Program-made: the position numbers and the translations under genes
The notes under the pieces: model-generated
Databases searched by the model: none
Seen by the model: the letters and a program-made list of their open reading frames with translations, nothing else
Told to the model about the DNA's origin: nothing
NCBI GenBank assembly: GCA_018713405.1
Contig: DVOR01000139.1
Coordinates: forward strand, 1-13,633
Reading direction: 5' to 3'
Length of the DNA: 13,633 bases
Origin: Candidatus Spyradenecus faecavium
Lineage (GTDB): Bacteria > Verrucomicrobiota > Kiritimatiellia > RFP12 > DVOR01
Shown: positions 13,280-13,633 of the stretch, piece by piece
Layout of the letters: the number at the start of each line of letters is the position of its first letter
Position numbering within the stretch: position 1 is the first letter of the stretch

Positions 13280-13633
13280 ATGAAACGTAAGACCTTTCAC
13301 TTCTTTCCCTCAAGGTTGCCCGTCGCGCGCTTGCGCGCGCTCTGTTTTCTGTTCTCCGTTCTCTGTTCTCCCCTTGCCTTCCCGCAAGGCGGCTCCTTCC
13401 GCGCCGCCTCCGAATCCCAGATCCCCCTCTCCATCGCCCAGGAGGCCGAGGGCGCCATCGACAAAGGCCAACGCTGGCTCGCCGCCCAGCCCCCGCCCGC
13501 CGGCGACCTCCCTCGCCTGCTCCTCCGCCGCTACGCCCTCGCCCCCGCAGACGCGCCCTTCACGCTCAGCCGCTGCGACCTCACCCCCCTCCAGCAGGCC
13601 ATGCCCGGCCCCACGCCCCCCACCCTCCTCACC
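13280..13633 (+). CDS. Secreted protein with N-terminal signal peptide (cut by window edge)
   Basis: The frame is open from the ATG at 13280 to the window end, 118 codons. The product starts MKRKTFHFFPSRLPVARLRA, then a hydrophobic core LCFLFSVLCSPLAF (21-34), which together look like a Sec signal peptide with a long basic n-region. No lipobox fits. After it comes IAQEAEGAIDKGQRWLAAQP (about 48-67), which recalls the start of the alpha-alpha repeat units in prenyltransferase/squalene-cyclase-like secreted proteins of this group; that likeness is weak. The hydrophobic core is encoded by a heptamer repeat (13340-13371). There is no Shine-Dalgarno; the upstream bases are a short tandem repeat. 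The gene body is C-rich at third positions like its neighbours, which supports real coding. The start is less certain than the frame. Confidence 0.6.
   Translation, partial: MKRKTFHFFPSRLPVARLRALCFLFSVLCSPLAFPQGGSFRAASESQIPLSIAQEAEGAIDKGQRWLAAQPPPAGDLPRLLLRRYALAPADAPFTLSRCDLTPLQQAMPGPTPPTLLT
13324..13389 (-). repeat. Hairpin-heptamer array-hairpin element, copy 3, inside a coding region
   Basis: Read on the minus strand: a hairpin CCTTGC-GGGAAG-GCAAGG (13389 to 13372), then GAGAACA, GAGAACG, GAGAACA, GAAAACA, GAG (13371 to about 13340), then a hairpin CGCGCGC-AA-GCGCGCG (13339 to 13324) and ACG. The order of parts matches the two other copies, with both stems replaced by unrelated but still complementary sequence. 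It lies wholly inside the signal-peptide region of the gene at 13280. Confidence 0.75.

Noticed and set aside
10281..13313. Long open frame of 1010 codons on the minus strand opposite pilT and the second pilB
   Set aside because: It is antisense to two genes with complete family motifs, its product is a Gly/Val/Asp/Leu-rich low-complexity string, and its start lies in repeats. Long antisense frames are expected in GC-rich DNA.
13094..13313. Small minus-strand proteins across the repeat block
   Set aside because: Their sequences are direct translations of the short tandem repeats, without ribosome binding sites or conserved features.

Overview
The window is GC-rich bacterial DNA. It holds nine complete genes of clear family, one complete ATPase-nuclease gene of unknown role, two pilus ATPase genes of the same type flanking pilT, and two genes cut by the window edges. 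Three intergenic regions are packed with short structured repeats. The organism is probably a member of the PVC group (Verrucomicrobiota, Kiritimatiellota or Lentisphaerota). This is inferred from three things: coaE sits directly ahead of a gene that looks like the start of rho (the coaE-rho order known from Chlamydia), the downstream pilus ATPase resembles verrucomicrobial GspE/PilB proteins, and repeats of this kind fill the gaps. No rRNA, tRNA, phage or IS gene is visible, so the placement rests on weak markers.

Layout. Bases 1-727 (minus strand) carry coaE and the first 34 codons of a basic protein, probably Rho. A divergent promoter region (728-1007) separates them from an AAA-ATPase-like/PD-(D/E)XK protein on the plus strand (1008-2576). 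Bases 2577-2835 hold a degenerate octamer repeat and an array of AAACCCTTAGGGTTT-type palindromes. trkA and a GNAT acetyltransferase resembling short N-acetylglutamate synthases form a two-gene plus-strand operon (2836-4006). It converges on a minus-strand block: a family 8 glycosyltransferase with its own promoter, and upstream of it a tight operon maeB-chrA-chrA-comF (8230 down to 5061). Bases 8231-8595 carry back-to-back promoters, a heptamer-array repeat with hairpins, and a second palindrome array. Then comes a plus-strand operon pilB-pilT-pilB (8596-13103) encoding three hexameric pilus motor ATPases. The last 530 bases hold three more short-repeat blocks and the start of a secreted protein whose signal peptide is encoded by one of the repeats.

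How the genes fit together. The pil operon supplies extension and retraction motors for a type IV pilus or related machine; pilin, platform and secretin genes are not here. The maeB operon joins central carbon metabolism (malate to pyruvate with NAD(P)H) to a two-part CHR-family anion transporter and a ComF-type phosphoribosyltransferase; the functional link is unknown. TrkA would gate a potassium channel encoded elsewhere. Six operons share an extended -10 promoter of the form TKTGG-TATAMT.

The most interesting content is the non-coding repeat layer: a hairpin / GAGAACN-heptamer / hairpin element in three copies, one of them exapted as a signal-peptide coding sequence, and a palindrome array in two copies whose flanks are inverted relative to each other while the centre is not. 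No complete new defence or biosynthetic system is evident.
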